DNA from: an uncultured Bacteroidota bacterium
Lineage (GTDB): Bacteria > Bacteroidota > Bacteroidia > Flavobacteriales_F > PHOS-HE28
Length of the DNA stretch: 64,000 bases
Assembly: GCA_902826215.1 (NCBI GenBank)
Contig: CADEDY010000003.1
Span: 151,299-215,298 of the forward strand
Direction: 5' to 3'
This document shows positions 1 to 9,314 of the stretch, piece after piece. The translations under genes and the position numbers were made by a program. Every line of letters begins with the position of its first letter. Within the stretch, counting starts at the first letter, position 1. The notes below the pieces were generated by a model that worked only from the letters and a program-made list of their open reading frames with translations, was not told where the DNA came from and made no database searches.

Positions 1-840
1 AAGAAGCCGAGCTGGTTGCGCGTGAAATTGCCGACCGGCGAGAATTACCGCAAAGTGGCCGGTATCGTCAGTGAGCACAAGCTGCACACCATTTGCCAGA
101 GCGGCAATTGCCCGAACATGGGCGAGTGCTGGGGCGCAGGTACCGCCACGTTCATGATCCTGGGCAACGTGTGCACACGCAGTTGCGGTTTCTGCTCCGT
201 CGCCACCGGAAGGCCCGATGCAGTGGATCCGTTCGAACCGGCTCGCGTTGCGCGCAGTGTGGAGCTGATGGGTGTGATGCATTGCGTGATCACGAGTGTG
301 GACCGCGATGATCTGAAGGATGGCGGCAGCGACATCTGGGCGCGCACCATCCGCGCGATCCGTCGGCGTACACCGAGTACGACCATGGAAACCCTCATTC
401 CCGATTTCCAAGGGAAGTGGGAGAACCTGGAAGTGGTCACCGAAGCCGCACCGGACATCCTCTCGCACAACTTGGAGACCGTTCGCCGCCTCACCAAGCA
501 GGTGCGCATCCAAGCCAAGTACGACCGCAGTTTGGAAGTGCTGATGCGCTCGAAACGCGCCGGATTGCGCACCAAGAGCGGCATCATGCTCGGCTTGGGC
601 GAATCGGATGCCGAGGTGGAGGAGAGCATGGATGATCTCCGTAGCGTGGGTGTCGATATCCTAACGCTCGGACAGTACCTCCAACCCACCAAGGCGCATC
701 TGCCGGTGGCAGAATTCATCCATCCCGATCGTTTCGCTCGATTCAAGACCATCGGGTTGGAGAAGGGATTCCGCTACGTGGAAAGTGGACCGCTCGTTCG
801 CAGTAGTTACCATGCCGAGAAGCATCTCTTCGATCTATGA
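1..840 (+). CDS. lipA: lipoyl synthase (5' end cut by window edge)
   Basis: Radical SAM enzyme that inserts two sulfur atoms into protein-bound octanoyl groups to make lipoyl cofactors for 2-oxoacid dehydrogenases and glycine cleavage. The reading frame is open from base 1, so the true start lies upstream; the TTG at position 16 is only an internal possibility. The auxiliary-cluster cysteines are visible as [12 protein letters not shown], the radical SAM triad as CTRSCGFC, and the C-terminal [11 protein letters not shown] matches the conserved RSSY motif. About 279 codons are present, so only a short N-terminal piece is missing. Confidence 0.96.
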   Translation, partial: KKPSWLRVKLPTGENYRKVAGIVSEHKLHTICQSGNCPNMGECWGAGTATFMILGNVCTRSCGFCSVATGRPDAVDPFEPARVARSVELMGVMHCVITSVDRDDLKDGGSDIWARTIRAIRRRTPSTTMETLIPDFQGKWENLEVVTEAAPDILSHNLETVRRLTKQVRIQAKYDRSLEVLMRSKRAGLRTKSGIMLGLGESDAEVEESMDDLRSVGVDILTLGQYLQPTKAHLPVAEFIHPDRFARFKTIGLEKGFRYVESGPLVRSSYHAEKHLFDL

Positions 841-931
841 TCAGAGAATCCCTTCTGTGGTATCCGATCTCCTCTTTTACCCATGCACGGCCCATCCATG
901 GGATCCACCGTGCTAATTCCCACCCTCGAAC

Positions 932-1924
932 ATGACCCGTGTTGCCATCAATGGATTCGGACGGATCGGTCGCGTGACCGCTCGATTACTTCAGGACCGT
1001 ACCGACATCGAACTCGTCGCCGTGAACGACCTGACGGACAACCACACGTTGGCGCACTTGTTCAAGTACGACTCGGTGCATGGTGTTTTCCCGGGCGAAG
1101 TGGGGTACGATGAAACGCACCTCATCCTCGGCAACAAGAAGGTGAAAGCCTATTCGGAGAAGGATCCAGCGCAGTTGCCGTGGGGTGATCTCGGCATCGA
1201 TGTCGTGATCGAATGCACCGGACATTTCCTCACTCGAGAGACCGCAATGGCACACATCAAGGCGGGTGCGAAGAAGGTCGTCCTATCCGCACCGGCGAAG
1301 GATCCGGATATCAAGACCGTGGTGCTTGGCGTGAACGATCACATATTGTCGAAGGACGATCAGATCATCTCCAATGCTTCGTGTACGACGAACTGCGCAG
1401 CACCCATGATCAAGTTGGTCCATGAACTGTGCGGCATCGAGAGCGGCTTCATCACGACCGTTCATAGCTACACGGGCGATCAACGGTTGCACGATGCGCC
1501 ACACAAGGACCTGCGTCGTGCCCGTGCCGCCGCCGTGAGCATGGTGCCGACGACCACTGGCGCAGCGAAAGCGATCACGCGCATCTTCCCCGAATTGGAT
1601 GGTCGCCTGGGTGGCGGTGGCATCCGTGTTCCCGTGCCCGATGGATCCATCACCGACATCACCTGCCGGGTCAAGAAGTTGGTGCCTGCGGAAGAGATCA
1701 ACGCCTACTTCAAGCAACAGGCCGAGGGTTCACTGAAAGGCATCCTGCGCTTCACCGCCGACCCCATTGTCAGCATCGACATCGTCGGCGACCCCAACAG
1801 CTGCATCTTCGATTCGCTCCTTACCAGTGTGGTAGGCGACATGGTGAAGGTGATGGGCTGGTACGACAATGAGTACGGGTACAGCTCGCGGTTGGTGGAT
1901 CTGGTGGTGCAGCTTGGGAAGTAG
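932..1924 (+). CDS. gapA: type I glyceraldehyde-3-phosphate dehydrogenase
   Basis: Glycolytic and gluconeogenic enzyme that converts glyceraldehyde-3-phosphate, phosphate and NAD+ to 1,3-bisphosphoglycerate. The 330-residue protein has the N-terminal Rossmann motif INGFGRIGR (residues 7-15) and the active-site motif SNASCTTNC with the nucleophile at Cys151. It also has the usual C-terminal WYDNEYGYS motif. The ATG start gives the normal family length. It lies 91 bp after lipA on the same strand. The bases just after the stop contain a weak GCCC/GGGC inverted repeat but no T run, so I do not call a terminator. Confidence 0.97.
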   Translation: MTRVAINGFGRIGRVTARLLQDRTDIELVAVNDLTDNHTLAHLFKYDSVHGVFPGEVGYDETHLILGNKKVKAYSEKDPAQLPWGDLGIDVVIECTGHFLTRETAMAHIKAGAKKVVLSAPAKDPDIKTVVLGVNDHILSKDDQIISNASCTTNCAAPMIKLVHELCGIESGFITTVHSYTGDQRLHDAPHKDLRRARAAAVSMVPTTTGAAKAITRIFPELDGRLGGGGIRVPVPDGSITDITCRVKKLVPAEEINAYFKQQAEGSLKGILRFTADPIVSIDIVGDPNSCIFDSLLTSVVGDMVKVMGWYDNEYGYSSRLVDLVVQLGK

Positions 1925-2112
1925 TTGCTGGCTAATGGTCGATAAGCGAACAAGCGCCCTTAACGGGCCTGCGCTAATCATATGCAGGCTTCATTGGCCT
2001 ACTTCTTCAACCCAATGTTCGTTGCTTCAAGCGGGGGCTATCACTTGGATAGGGGCTGCTTGAGTTGACCACAGGCTTGTGTTTGGATTTCATCAACCGT
2101 TGGATGAGCTGG

Positions 2113-2796
2113 TCATGTTCTGAATTTCCTAGCTCCATGAAGTTCAATGCCCCTTGTGCTTATGATGGTTTCATGGGCCGCGGGATCCGAAACCATGAGA
2201 ACATATGAGTCACCTCCTAAGTCGAAGAAGAGTAGATGATGGCGAGTGTTTTCCAGGTCCTTCTCAATCGCCTGGAATAGACGGATGATGAACTTTCCAT
2301 CTCTCGTTTCGCCACCAACATTGCTTTCTCTTAGCTTGAGCGTTTTAGACCAATTGATCTCCTTGTCGACTTTCGAGGCGACGAAGTCCTGGATCTCTCC
2401 TTCATGCCCTTCCCCTCTCCAATCGATTATCAGCGATAGCTCCTTTTGGTCTGCAAAGCGTGCAAGGACATCTATTGGCCTCAACACTATTGGCTTGCTG
2501 TTCATGTATTTGCTGTAATAGGCTTCAAATTCGGGTTCGTGTGCCTTGAAGATTCTTCTGCCAATGTCAAAGTACAGATGGATACTTCTCTTCTGTTCAT
2601 TCTTGTCCTTGTTGTCGATGGTGAATGAGTAGACCAAGGCAAGAACTACAATGAGGATGAAAACTGCCATGAGGATCCTGACGTCAACGTGGTCGGCGGC
2701 AAGTGCAGAGATGTAACCGACTCCAAGGCCTAGTCCGCCGAGGATGCTCATTACCGCCATCGCAAGAAGTAGTGCTCGCAATGTTCTGTTCTTCAT
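2113..2796 (-). CDS. hypothetical membrane protein
   Basis: I do not recognise this 227-residue protein. It begins with two hydrophobic segments (about residues 7-28 and 40-59) with a short charged loop between, followed by a soluble, charged region of about 165 residues. That suggests an inner-membrane anchor with a cytoplasmic domain. The DNA is visibly more AT-rich than its neighbours, with more TTT, ATT and AAT triplets, which may indicate recent acquisition. It is separated from lpxH by 41 bp and from gapA by 188 bp; the latter gap shows no other gene. Confidence 0.6.
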   Translation of the reverse strand: MKNRTLRALLLAMAVMSILGGLGLGVGYISALAADHVDVRILMAVFILIVVLALVYSFTIDNKDKNEQKRSIHLYFDIGRRIFKAHEPEFEAYYSKYMNSKPIVLRPIDVLARFADQKELSLIIDWRGEGHEGEIQDFVASKVDKEINWSKTLKLRESNVGGETRDGKFIIRLFQAIEKDLENTRHHLLFFDLGGDSYVLMVSDPAAHETIISTRGIELHGARKFRT

Positions 2797-2837
2797 ACTT
2801 CGAGATATCGTGCTTGACTCGAGTCCGAAAATTTCCG

Positions 2838-3632
2838 CTAGACCGCCGGCCCACCCTCAATCCGCAGATCCCCGCTCAATGCCCCATCGCTCGTCCGCTT
2901 CATCAGGGTCAGCGCCGTTCCATCGAACATGCCGTAGGTAAAGTAGGTGATCCAATCACCGAGGTTGATGTAGCGGCTGTTCGGCCCAACGGGCATGTCG
3001 ATCGGCAGGTGCCGGTGCCCGAAGAGCAGATAATCGTAGTGCTTCTTCGTTAGCTCTTCCTTGCAATACTGCACCAGCCATTCGCTGTCCTCGCCGAGCC
3101 ATTTTCGGTCGTTGGCATAGCTCTTCTTGCGACTGCGGCCGCTCCAGAAATCGCCGAGCCAGAGCCCGAAATTCGGGTGCATGCGGGCGAAGAGCCACTG
3201 GCACACCGGGTTGCGGAAGATCTTCTTCATGAACTTGTAGCCATGATCTCCTGGCCCGAGTCCGTCACCATGTCCGATCAGGAAATGCTTGCCGTTGATG
3301 GTACGCTCGATCGGTTCGCGGTGCACGATCACGCCGGTCTCCTTCGGCACGTAGTCGAAGATCCACATGTCGTGGTTGCCGATGAAGAGGTGAACGGGGA
3401 TCCCGCGATCGGTCAACTCAGCCAGCTTGCCGAGAAAGCGAACGTACCCTCGGGGCACGGCTCGTTTGTACTCGAACCAGAAGTCGAACAGATCACCCAT
3501 GAGGATGATCTCGGTGGCATCCTTCGCCGCTTCATCCAGAAATGCGACGATGCGTTTTTCTCGGACCAAGCTGCTTTCCGCGTTAGGCACGCCGAGGTGG
3601 AAGTCGCCGAGGAAGTAGATGCGCGTATTCAC
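2838..3632 (-). CDS. lpxH: UDP-2,3-diacylglucosamine diphosphatase (LpxH family)
   Basis: Calcineurin-like metallophosphoesterase expected to cleave UDP-2,3-diacylglucosamine to lipid X in lipid A synthesis at the cytoplasmic face of the inner membrane. The 264-residue protein has the full metal-binding series: DFH (residues 10-12), GDLFD (46-50), GNHD (85-88), GHGDG (120-124) and GHRH (205-208). It is the last gene of a long minus-strand run that starts with lpxK, another lipid A gene. Its ATG overlaps the stop of the upstream M1 peptidase gene by 4 bp. A related phosphohydrolase specificity is possible, but context favours LpxH. Confidence 0.85.
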   Translation of the reverse strand: MNTRIYFLGDFHLGVPNAESSLVREKRIVAFLDEAAKDATEIILMGDLFDFWFEYKRAVPRGYVRFLGKLAELTDRGIPVHLFIGNHDMWIFDYVPKETGVIVHREPIERTINGKHFLIGHGDGLGPGDHGYKFMKKIFRNPVCQWLFARMHPNFGLWLGDFWSGRSRKKSYANDRKWLGEDSEWLVQYCKEELTKKHYDYLLFGHRHLPIDMPVGPNSRYINLGDWITYFTYGMFDGTALTLMKRTSDGALSGDLRIEGGPAV

Positions 3633-6600
3633 GGTTTGAGGTTGCGCAGTGCTCGTGTGGGGTCGAGCTTTTGCAGTGCGAAGATGAAACGGATCCGGTC
3701 GGTCACGGTGCGATCAAGGAACTTCTCCTCGTCGGCGATGCGCTTGCTCACGACCAACGGCACCCAGAGCTCCAACACATCACGGATCGCCACAATCCCG
3801 ATGCCGCCTTCGAAATAGGTCGCCGTACCGGTGCTGCGGCCTTCTGGTGTGACGGTCGTGATGGGTACCATGCCTGCACTGGCGAAGAGCGCGATCGGCA
3901 ACGGAACGGGCAGGTCGAACTCCGCGTTGATGGCGCCGATCCACGTATCGCTCCCGCCTTGTAGGAAAGGTGTTTTGAAGGCCCCTTGTTGGGTGTTGTA
4001 CTGCCGAGCGAAGAAGGCATCGCGGGCGTTGCGTTCCAGATAGGCATGGTCGTAGAGCAGATCCTCCGTGCCCCAGCTCAGGCCCCAAGCGGCCAGGCCG
4101 TTGTTCAGCCGATCATCGCGCTTCCACAAGAAGGATCCCACGAAGGCGCGCAACCGCAGCTCATGACCGTGACCGTCCACTGCGAAAGCCTGCCGCAGTT
4201 CCAGCGACGCTCGGAGGAAGTCGGCCTGTTGGGTGATCGTCGGAGCGATCAACGAGCGGTGGAGCTTGCGCTTGTCTTCGGCCCGGTAGGTCAATTCGGT
4301 GTAGAAGGTCTCGACGTTGGTCGTGATGGATCGATCATCCGGTGTCGACACGCGCGAGGCGTTGTTCAAATACACACCCCGCAGTCCCAACCGATGCTGC
4401 CATGGCCTGGTCAACGGGTCGCGCTTCAGGTCGAAGTTGATGTAGGGCGAAACCTTATCGTACCAAGCGATCGCATCGTGATCTCGGAATTCGGAGGCGG
4501 AACGAGCGCTGACACCAACATCGATGTTCTGGAACATCCGACTGCGCATCCGGTCGAAGTGGTGTTCGATCCTGCCTGCGCCACCCCAGCGTTCGCTTGC
4601 GAAACCATAGAGCGGTGCCACCACCCATTCGGTGCGTTGGGAAGGGAAGGTGGTGTTGCGCAATGCTGCACCCAGTTGGAAACCATCGTTGCCGTTGAAC
4701 GCAGGTAACAAGGCATAGTAGATGGATCGACGATCGTTGCGCTCCAAGCCCACAAGCCATTCGAACCGTGGAGCTTTGTACCGTTTGAAGAGGCCGTAGC
4801 TGCGCACTTCGTTGTTGCGGCGGTCGATGTCGAGGGTGCGGTTGTTGGCATCGATGACGACGCGGTCCGGGTCCATGCTCAATAGTTCCCAAGTAGGGTT
4901 CATCCATCTTGGTTCAGCCATGATCCATTCGGTTCCAAGACTATCCAGACCACTATAACCCGTCACGGGTACTGGAAAAGGACTATTACACCTTGTAACC
5001 ACGGTGACTCTTGATCGTTGGTCGGTTTCTCTCCTTTGTAGTTTTCGAGCCTTGATATCCAACTTGAGGTCCGTTGTCAAAAGATGCACGAACAACCAAT
5101 CGAGCTTTTGACCGCTCTCCCGCTCGAACACCACTCGCATATCCTCCGGCTGCGGGTGTTTGAACTTCCACTCCTCGAAGTAGGCGTGCAGGCAGCGGTC
5201 CATGGTCTCCTCGCCGAGGTAAGCTAGGAGGTGGTCCATGATCAACGCGGTCTTCATGTAGACCATCGTTCCATAATTGATCTCGGTGAACGCGCTGGAG
5301 GTGAGCGAAAGCGGTTGGTCGAGGTTGCGCCTTGCGTTCAAGCGATACCCCAGTTCACTTTGCAGCCGGTGCGCATCCGTCGTGCCTCGGGTGAGCTTCT
5401 TCAAGCCCGGTAGACCAATGTTGAACCCGCTGCTCGGATAACGTTTCCGCATGTACAACAGTTCCACGAAGCTGTTCATGCCTTCATCCATCCATGCATG
5501 ATCCCGTTCGTTGCTTCCAAGGATGCCGTAGAACCAGTTGTGGCCGACCTCGTGCGCGATCACGTTGTCCAGCCCCATCTTGTCGCCCATGTCCCCGATG
5601 ATCGTGATCATCGGATACTCCATACCGCCGCCCGCGCTGATCGTGCCGTCCACCGCGGTACACGCGTCATATGGGTAGTCGCCCAGCCGTTCGCTGTAGA
5701 CCTTCACGCTCTCGTTCACGTAGCTCACCGCATCGCTCCACAGCTCGGCGTTCTTCGGTGTGAAGAGCGCCCAGGTCGTGACCGTACGACCACTGACAGG
5801 AAGAGCCACCTCGCTCTTGCGGACGATGAAGCGTTTGTCCGCGAACCAAGCGAAATCATGCACACGATCCTGCGTGAAACGAATGGTCTTGGTTTGTGGT
5901 GAAGAACCAGGGAAAGTATTGAGTGCCTTGCGCTGGAACTCCGCCTTGAAACGGCGAGCATCGGCATTCGGAAGCACTGCAAGTGAGTCCATCCAAGCAC
6001 GCTCACTCTCGTTCTGCAGAACACCTGTGGCGCCAACCACGTAATTGTCTGGCAGCGTGATCGTCACATCGAACGAACCATATTCGCTGTAGAATTCGCC
6101 ATTGCCGAGATACGGCATGGCATGCCAACCTTGTGCATCGAATACTGCAGGCTTCGGGTACCACTGCGTGATGTAATAGGCCTGCCCGGTATGACCGAGG
6201 CGCGAGAATTTCCCGCTCGGGATCTTCACGCGGAATGGCGTGGAAATAGTGACCGATGCACCGGGCATGAGCCCTTCGTTCAGCTTGATCCATCCGATGT
6301 CCACGTGTTCGGTGTGATAGCCCCATTGCAACGGTCTCAGGTCTACAACTTCGAGGTCTTTGGTAAGTCTCTTGGCGTCCCAGATTGTGAAGTCTAGACT
6401 ATCGATCCAACCGCGCTCTTCTTCCGCGGCGAAATGCATGTCCAGATCCCCGCCATCTGCGAGTTGATCACTGAGCGCTGTGTGCTTTTCGCGATAGGCA
6501 TTCGGCCACAGATGGATCCACAGCGTGTCCAAGGTGGTCATGCTGTTGTTGGTGTAAACGAAACGCTCGCTCCCGTGCAGCATGTGGCCGGAATCGTCCA

Positions 6601-6712
6601 ACCGCACCTCGATCGTGTAATCCACCTGTTGCTGGAAATACGTCTGTCCCCATGTAACGAGCGGGCTGCAATAAAGCCCGCACAACATGGCGATGACGTA
6701 TCCTCTTGTCAT
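3629..6712 (-). CDS. secreted M1 family metallopeptidase
   Basis: Zinc aminopeptidase-type protein of 1027 residues. The N-terminus has a hydrophobic signal-like segment ending near WGQ (residues 21-23), so it is probably exported. The exopeptidase-type motif GGGMEYP is at 361-367 and the zinc site HEVGH at 387-391, with the third ligand Glu410 after 18 intervening residues, exactly the gluzincin spacing. The C-terminal half beyond about residue 640 is not peptidase-like; its alternating aromatic strands could be an outer-membrane or beta-rich domain. I see no type IX sorting domain. It overlaps both neighbouring genes by 4 bp, so it belongs to the lpxK-lpxH run. Confidence 0.88.
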   Translation of the reverse strand: MTRGYVIAMLCGLYCSPLVTWGQTYFQQQVDYTIEVRLDDSGHMLHGSERFVYTNNSMTTLDTLWIHLWPNAYREKHTALSDQLADGGDLDMHFAAEEERGWIDSLDFTIWDAKRLTKDLEVVDLRPLQWGYHTEHVDIGWIKLNEGLMPGASVTISTPFRVKIPSGKFSRLGHTGQAYYITQWYPKPAVFDAQGWHAMPYLGNGEFYSEYGSFDVTITLPDNYVVGATGVLQNESERAWMDSLAVLPNADARRFKAEFQRKALNTFPGSSPQTKTIRFTQDRVHDFAWFADKRFIVRKSEVALPVSGRTVTTWALFTPKNAELWSDAVSYVNESVKVYSERLGDYPYDACTAVDGTISAGGGMEYPMITIIGDMGDKMGLDNVIAHEVGHNWFYGILGSNERDHAWMDEGMNSFVELLYMRKRYPSSGFNIGLPGLKKLTRGTTDAHRLQSELGYRLNARRNLDQPLSLTSSAFTEINYGTMVYMKTALIMDHLLAYLGEETMDRCLHAYFEEWKFKHPQPEDMRVVFERESGQKLDWLFVHLLTTDLKLDIKARKLQRRETDQRSRVTVVTRCNSPFPVPVTGYSGLDSLGTEWIMAEPRWMNPTWELLSMDPDRVVIDANNRTLDIDRRNNEVRSYGLFKRYKAPRFEWLVGLERNDRRSIYYALLPAFNGNDGFQLGAALRNTTFPSQRTEWVVAPLYGFASERWGGAGRIEHHFDRMRSRMFQNIDVGVSARSASEFRDHDAIAWYDKVSPYINFDLKRDPLTRPWQHRLGLRGVYLNNASRVSTPDDRSITTNVETFYTELTYRAEDKRKLHRSLIAPTITQQADFLRASLELRQAFAVDGHGHELRLRAFVGSFLWKRDDRLNNGLAAWGLSWGTEDLLYDHAYLERNARDAFFARQYNTQQGAFKTPFLQGGSDTWIGAINAEFDLPVPLPIALFASAGMVPITTVTPEGRSTGTATYFEGGIGIVAIRDVLELWVPLVVSKRIADEEKFLDRTVTDRIRFIFALQKLDPTRALRNLKP

Positions 6713-7851
6713 GACCCCATCAACTGGGCAAGCCGGGCCTCGAGTTGTTCGCCACGCAGGCCCTTGTCGAGGATCTTCCCATCACGGTCCACGAGCACGG
6801 TGTATGGGATGCTCTGCGCGCCGTATTCCTGTGCTGCGGCGTTGTTCCAATAGCCGAGGTCGCTCACGTGTTTCCATGGCAAGCCATCGTCCTTGATCGC
6901 TTTCACCCACGATGCATGATCACGATCCAACGATACCCCGAGGATCTCGAAGCCCTTCTTCGCATAGCGCTCGTAAACGCGCTTCACGTTCGGGTTCTCG
7001 ATCCGGCACGGACGGCACCAGCTCGCCCAGAAATCGATCAGCACCACTTTGCCGCGCAAGTCACTAAGGGCAAGCGTGCCACCATCCGGTGTCTGCTGGC
7101 GGATCTCCGGCGCTTCGCTGCCGATGGGGAGCAGGTTGCTCAACCGTTTCATCTCTTCCTCTTGCGCTTTCATGGCGATCCGCTGTTGATCCATGCGGTC
7201 CACTTGATCACGGAACATGGCGAAGAAGCCGGAGCGAGGCATGGTCTTCCGCAGGCTGTCGCGCACTTGGGTAAAGAGCGTCAACTCCTGATCCATGTTC
7301 AGTTTCCCGAGCGCCGTCAAGGCTGCCGGCGAGGACATGTTCGACTTCACGAAGTCCTTGCACTGCGCGTAGAACGTGCTGTTCAAGGTGTTCAGTTCAG
7401 TGATCGCCTCAGCTTCACCACCGGCCGAGATCGTGGCGCGCAACTCCTGGTTCTTCTTATCAAATGCACTGGCCTGCTCATAGAACGCATGCAGAGCTTC
7501 GCTGTGTTTCGATCCGGTGATCGATGCAGGTGTAGCAAGTGAGCCGACATTTGCGGTCACCTCCAAGCTTTCGGCCGTATCCAACGCGACGATCAATTGT
7601 TCATTGTCCAAGAGGATGCGATAGAAGTCGAGCGGAAGCTGAGGAATGTGCATCGAGCCGTTCCCGGAAGCATCCAACACCACGGAATCAACACGGTAGG
7701 GTTGGTTGTTCTCGAAGCGATCGAAGTAGACGGTCTTTCCACCGGCGCCTTCAATGGCAAGTTCGATGGAGCGTCCGCCGCCAGGGCCGTTGCATGCCAA
7801 AGCGATCGAACAGATGAGAAGAAGGAACAAGTTGCGGTTCATTGGGGTCAT
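6709..7851 (-). CDS. TlpA-like thioredoxin-fold lipoprotein with N-terminal DUF4369-like domain
   Basis: Membrane-anchored thiol-disulfide reductase or peroxiredoxin-like protein of 380 residues. The first 20 residues form a lipoprotein signal with Cys20 in a SIALAC context. A beta-rich region resembling DUF4369 follows (about 28-110), then a helical stretch. The C-terminal AhpC/TSA-TlpA domain carries WCRPC at residues 278-282 and a cis-proline SIPYTVLVD motif. Such proteins keep periplasmic thiols reduced in Bacteroidota; the partner is unknown. It overlaps gatB and the M1 gene by 4 bp each. The start could be M1 or M4. Confidence 0.88.
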   Translation of the reverse strand: MTPMNRNLFLLLICSIALACNGPGGGRSIELAIEGAGGKTVYFDRFENNQPYRVDSVVLDASGNGSMHIPQLPLDFYRILLDNEQLIVALDTAESLEVTANVGSLATPASITGSKHSEALHAFYEQASAFDKKNQELRATISAGGEAEAITELNTLNSTFYAQCKDFVKSNMSSPAALTALGKLNMDQELTLFTQVRDSLRKTMPRSGFFAMFRDQVDRMDQQRIAMKAQEEEMKRLSNLLPIGSEAPEIRQQTPDGGTLALSDLRGKVVLIDFWASWCRPCRIENPNVKRVYERYAKKGFEILGVSLDRDHASWVKAIKDDGLPWKHVSDLGYWNNAAAQEYGAQSIPYTVLVDRDGKILDKGLRGEQLEARLAQLMGS

Positions 7852-9314
7852 GCGTTGTCGTTGTCCAAAAGTCGGCGCACCACTTCATTGGCGCGTTTGG
7901 GGTCGGCCTTGCCTTTGGTGCCTTTCATCACCTCACCCATGAAGAGGCCGAGCAGTCCTTTATTGCCTTTGCGATAGGCCTCGACCTTGTCCGGGTAAGC
8001 GGTCATCGCGTCTTTCATGATACGGTCGATGAGGCCTTCATCGTTATCTTGCAATAGATCGTTCTTCGTTGCCAGCTCCACGACGGATACGGTTGGTGTC
8101 ACGAGCATCAACGGGAACAATTTCTGACTGGCGATGGTGTGGCTCACCTTGCCGCCATCGATCAGTTGAACGAGTTCGGCCAGCCGTTCCGCCGCGACCG
8201 GAAAGTCATTCATGGTGAGCCCGTTCTCGTTCAGCCAAGCGCGCACATCGCCCATCACCCAGTTCGCCGCACCCTTGTAATTCGTCGTGCCAGTGATCAC
8301 TGCCTCGTAATACAAGGCCGTGTCCCGATCATCGGTGAGGATGCCCGCATCGTATTCGCTCAAGCCGAAGGTGCCGGTGTATTTCGCCCGCAGTTCGCGC
8401 GGCAAGGGTGGCATGGCTTTCCGGATCGCTGCTTTCGTTGCTTCCGTCACGGTGATCGGCTGCAGGTCCGGCTCGGGGAAGTAGCGGTAGTCGTGCGCCA
8501 ATTCCTTGCTGCGCATACCCACCGTGGCTCCTTTTGCTGCATCGAATGTGCGCGTTTCCATGTGGATGGTACCACCGGCCGAAAGGATCTCGGATTGCCG
8601 TTGCGCCTCGAACTCGATGGCCCGCATCACATTGCGGAAGCTGTTCATGTTCTTGACCTCGCAACGAGTTCCGAACGCTTCGACGCCTTTCGGTCGAAGG
8701 CTGATGTTCGCATCGCACCGCAAGCTGCCTTCCTCCATGTTGCCATCACAGATGTCCAGGTAGCGCACCAACCGGCGGATCTCCACCAAGTAGTCATAGG
8801 CTTCCTGTCCGCTGCGGATATCGGGTTCGCTCACGATCTCAACCAACGGCACACCAGCGCGGTTCAGGTCCACCAAGGTGTTGAAGGGGTCCACATCGTG
8901 GATGCTCTTGCCCGCATCTTCTTCCATATGGATCCGCGTGATGCGGATCGGCTTGTATCCGATACCAGCCATGACAGGAATATGAACCACACCTCCGGTG
9001 CAGATCGGTGTCTTGTCCTGCGTGATCTGGTAGCCCTTCGGTAGGTCGGGGTAGAAGTAGTTCTTGCGGGCGTAGTGCATCCATGGGGCAATGGTGCAGT
9101 TGGTTGCCAAGCCGATACGGATGGCGTGCTCGATCACCTTCTTGTTCGCAACCGGCAGCGTGCCGGGATGTCCCAAGGTCACCACGCTCACGTTCGTGTT
9201 CGGATGATCACCGTACGCGTTCGGATCGCTGCTGTAGGCTTTGCTTGCAGTGATCAGCTGGGCGTGTACCTCCAAGCCAACGACCAGTTCGTAGTTCTCA
9301 CTCCAATGGGTCAT
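7848..9314 (-). CDS. gatB: Asp-tRNA(Asn)/Glu-tRNA(Gln) amidotransferase subunit B
   Basis: Kinase and transamidase-partner subunit of GatCAB, which converts mischarged Glu-tRNA(Gln) or Asp-tRNA(Asn) to the amidated forms. The 488-residue length is normal. The N-terminus has the family signature VVGLEVHAQL, followed by HPGTLPV, NLDRAGVPLVEI-type motifs and a C-terminal YqeY/GatB tail rich in helices. gatA and gatC are not in the window, as is common in genomes where the subunits are dispersed. It overlaps the flanking genes by 4 bp on each side in the minus-strand run. Confidence 0.97.
   Translation of the reverse strand: MTHWSENYELVVGLEVHAQLITASKAYSSDPNAYGDHPNTNVSVVTLGHPGTLPVANKKVIEHAIRIGLATNCTIAPWMHYARKNYFYPDLPKGYQITQDKTPICTGGVVHIPVMAGIGYKPIRITRIHMEEDAGKSIHDVDPFNTLVDLNRAGVPLVEIVSEPDIRSGQEAYDYLVEIRRLVRYLDICDGNMEEGSLRCDANISLRPKGVEAFGTRCEVKNMNSFRNVMRAIEFEAQRQSEILSAGGTIHMETRTFDAAKGATVGMRSKELAHDYRYFPEPDLQPITVTEATKAAIRKAMPPLPRELRAKYTGTFGLSEYDAGILTDDRDTALYYEAVITGTTNYKGAANWVMGDVRAWLNENGLTMNDFPVAAERLAELVQLIDGGKVSHTIASQKLFPLMLVTPTVSVVELATKNDLLQDNDEGLIDRIMKDAMTAYPDKVEAYRKGNKGLLGLFMGEVMKGTKGKADPKRANEVVRRLLDNDNA

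Noticed and set aside
1925..1975. Terminator after gapA
   Set aside because: A short GCCC/GGGC inverted repeat is present but has no T tract and a weak stem.
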